From NCBI GenBank assembly GCA_035772405.1, contig JAYKKM010000253.1:1717001-1781000 (forward strand): DNA of 64,000 bases, written 5' to 3'. This document shows, in pieces, positions 63,160-64,000 of this stretch. Under the pieces are notes generated by a model that saw nothing but the letters and a program-made list of their open reading frames with translations, had not been told where the DNA came from and did no database searches. This stretch comes from Chrysogorgia sp. JL179-B06 (Eukaryota > Cnidaria > Anthozoa > Scleralcyonacea > Chrysogorgiidae). Made by a program: the position numbers and the translations under genes. The number at the start of each line of letters is the position of its first letter. Within the stretch, counting starts at the first letter, position 1.

Positions 63160-63292
63160 ATCAAAAGCAGCGAGTGCCTAAAATTAAGGCCTGCGAGTTG
63201 CTGATATGAGTATGTTTATATTGATGTTTATCACCATCATATCTTGGTACTGTTTTTGAATTCTTTAATTCTTTTGATATTTTCAATTGTAG

Positions 63293-63609
63293 CTATAGGC
63301 AAAGGTCAGTGCAAAAAGGATCTTCTTCTCGTCGTTGATACATCTTCATCAATCGGAGCGACTAATTTCAACAAACAGATAAAACCATTTCTTAACCAAC
63401 TTATCAATGAACCAGTTCTAAATGTTGGCCAAGATGGGACTCACATTGCGATAATGCTGTTTAGCCATGAAGATAAAACTAAAATGGTGATACGTTTTGA
63501 TCAAGAGTACAATAAAGATAACATAAGCAAGGTCATAAACGACTGGGATTGGTATGAAGTTGAAGGAACACAAACAAGGACGGACATAGCATTACAGAAG
63601 GCTAGTGAG
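63293..63609 (+). CDS. vWA domain module 2, first exon (gene continues past the window)
   Basis: Acceptor ttttcaattgtag|ct in phase 1 and donor agtgag|gtaaag in phase 0, the same edges as module 1. It encodes AIGKGQCKKDLLLVVDTSSS, IGATNFNKQIKPFLNQLINE and TRTDIALQKASE. The MIDAS loop here is canonical (DTSSS). The sequence is very close to module 1, and the duplication extends into both flanking introns with an offset of 2573 bp. The second-half exon should lie beyond 64000. Confidence 0.7.
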
Positions 63610-64000
63610 GTAAAGAAAATAGTGGAAAAAGTAAAAACTTAGAGGAATTAATTAAGGTGGCTCAATAGTCAAAATGGAGTCATTTTGAGAGCACGATTTA
63701 TCATACTACAAATTTTATCTAGTCATATTTTTTACGTAAGTAGTTAACATGGTCCAATAGCATTTACAAAGAAAAATATTTGAGTCCATATCTTTAATTG
63801 CTTAGCAGCTACACACTTTTCCGCGAACACAACATTTTTAAAGGCACGGAACTGTAGGACACGCCAATAGTGATTTATCCAAACAGGTAGGGGTCTGAAA
63901 TTGTATATGTGGTACATGCAATACCAGAGCTGTGCAATGAGTTAGCCTTTCCCAAAAATGAGGGAGAAATATGTCCAATTACATCTCTTCCAAAGGTCCT
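63610..64000. repeat. Intron copy of the tandem duplication
   Basis: 63610-64000 matches about 61025-61450 with scattered differences (for example caaatggagtcattttgaga and aaggcacg..actgtaggac in both), continuing the 2573-bp duplication to the window edge. No gene feature. Confidence 0.75.

Overview
The window looks like a eukaryotic, AT-rich metazoan nuclear genome, most likely a cnidarian (possibly a coral or sea anemone). That assignment is inference. It rests on phase-consistent GT-AG exon edges, many 5'-truncated non-LTR retrotransposon tails, tRNA-derived and foldback repeats, and a large animal-type Polinton/Maverick. No host gene is contained whole.

The centre (29144-46472, 17329 bp) is a Polinton bounded by 620-bp inverted repeats in which I see no mismatch. 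It has 5'-AG...CT-3' ends and a 6-bp target duplication (AAGCTT). Its genes form four blocks. (1) Minus strand, 34956 to 29749: two small membrane proteins, a coiled-coil membrane protein, a zinc-ribbon protein and a 1196-residue protein-primed family B DNA polymerase. (2) Plus strand, 35088-36385: a two-zinc-finger protein and a TK1-type thymidine kinase. (3) Minus strand, 40329 to 36622: a small ORF, a 467-residue unknown, a fibre-like protein, a short MG-start protein, a 46-residue arginine-rich peptide and a Bro-N/VRR-nuclease/C2HC fusion. (4) Plus strand, 40354-45889: penton-like protein, DDE integrase with chromodomain, an acidic/structural ORF and a membrane protein, the major capsid protein split by a frame break, the packaging ATPase and a terminal coiled-coil protein. 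Polymerase, integrase, ATPase and capsid give a self-synthesising, virus-like transposon. No adenain-type protease was recognised. The thymidine kinase and the Bro-nuclease are unusual cargo.

Left flank (1-29143): decayed retrotransposon 3' ends (1-840, 2836-3531, 6655-7286, 7371-8513, 11640-12125, 15788-16168, 18360-18640), several inverted-repeat/MITE-like elements, tRNA-derived SINE copies (5531-6022, 20560-21147), microsatellites, and one possible acidic first exon (14641-14736, minus).

Right flank (46479-64000): minisatellites, a secretory signal-peptide exon (49567-49645), more retrotransposon tails, a 2.8-kb foldback element made of a GCGATC-rich 46-bp satellite with two retrotransposon tails inserted in it (51569-54352), a TA-flanked MITE (59436-60130), and exons of a secreted von Willebrand factor A-domain protein (60720-63609). 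The vWA modules lie in a 2573-bp tandem duplication that runs off the window end.
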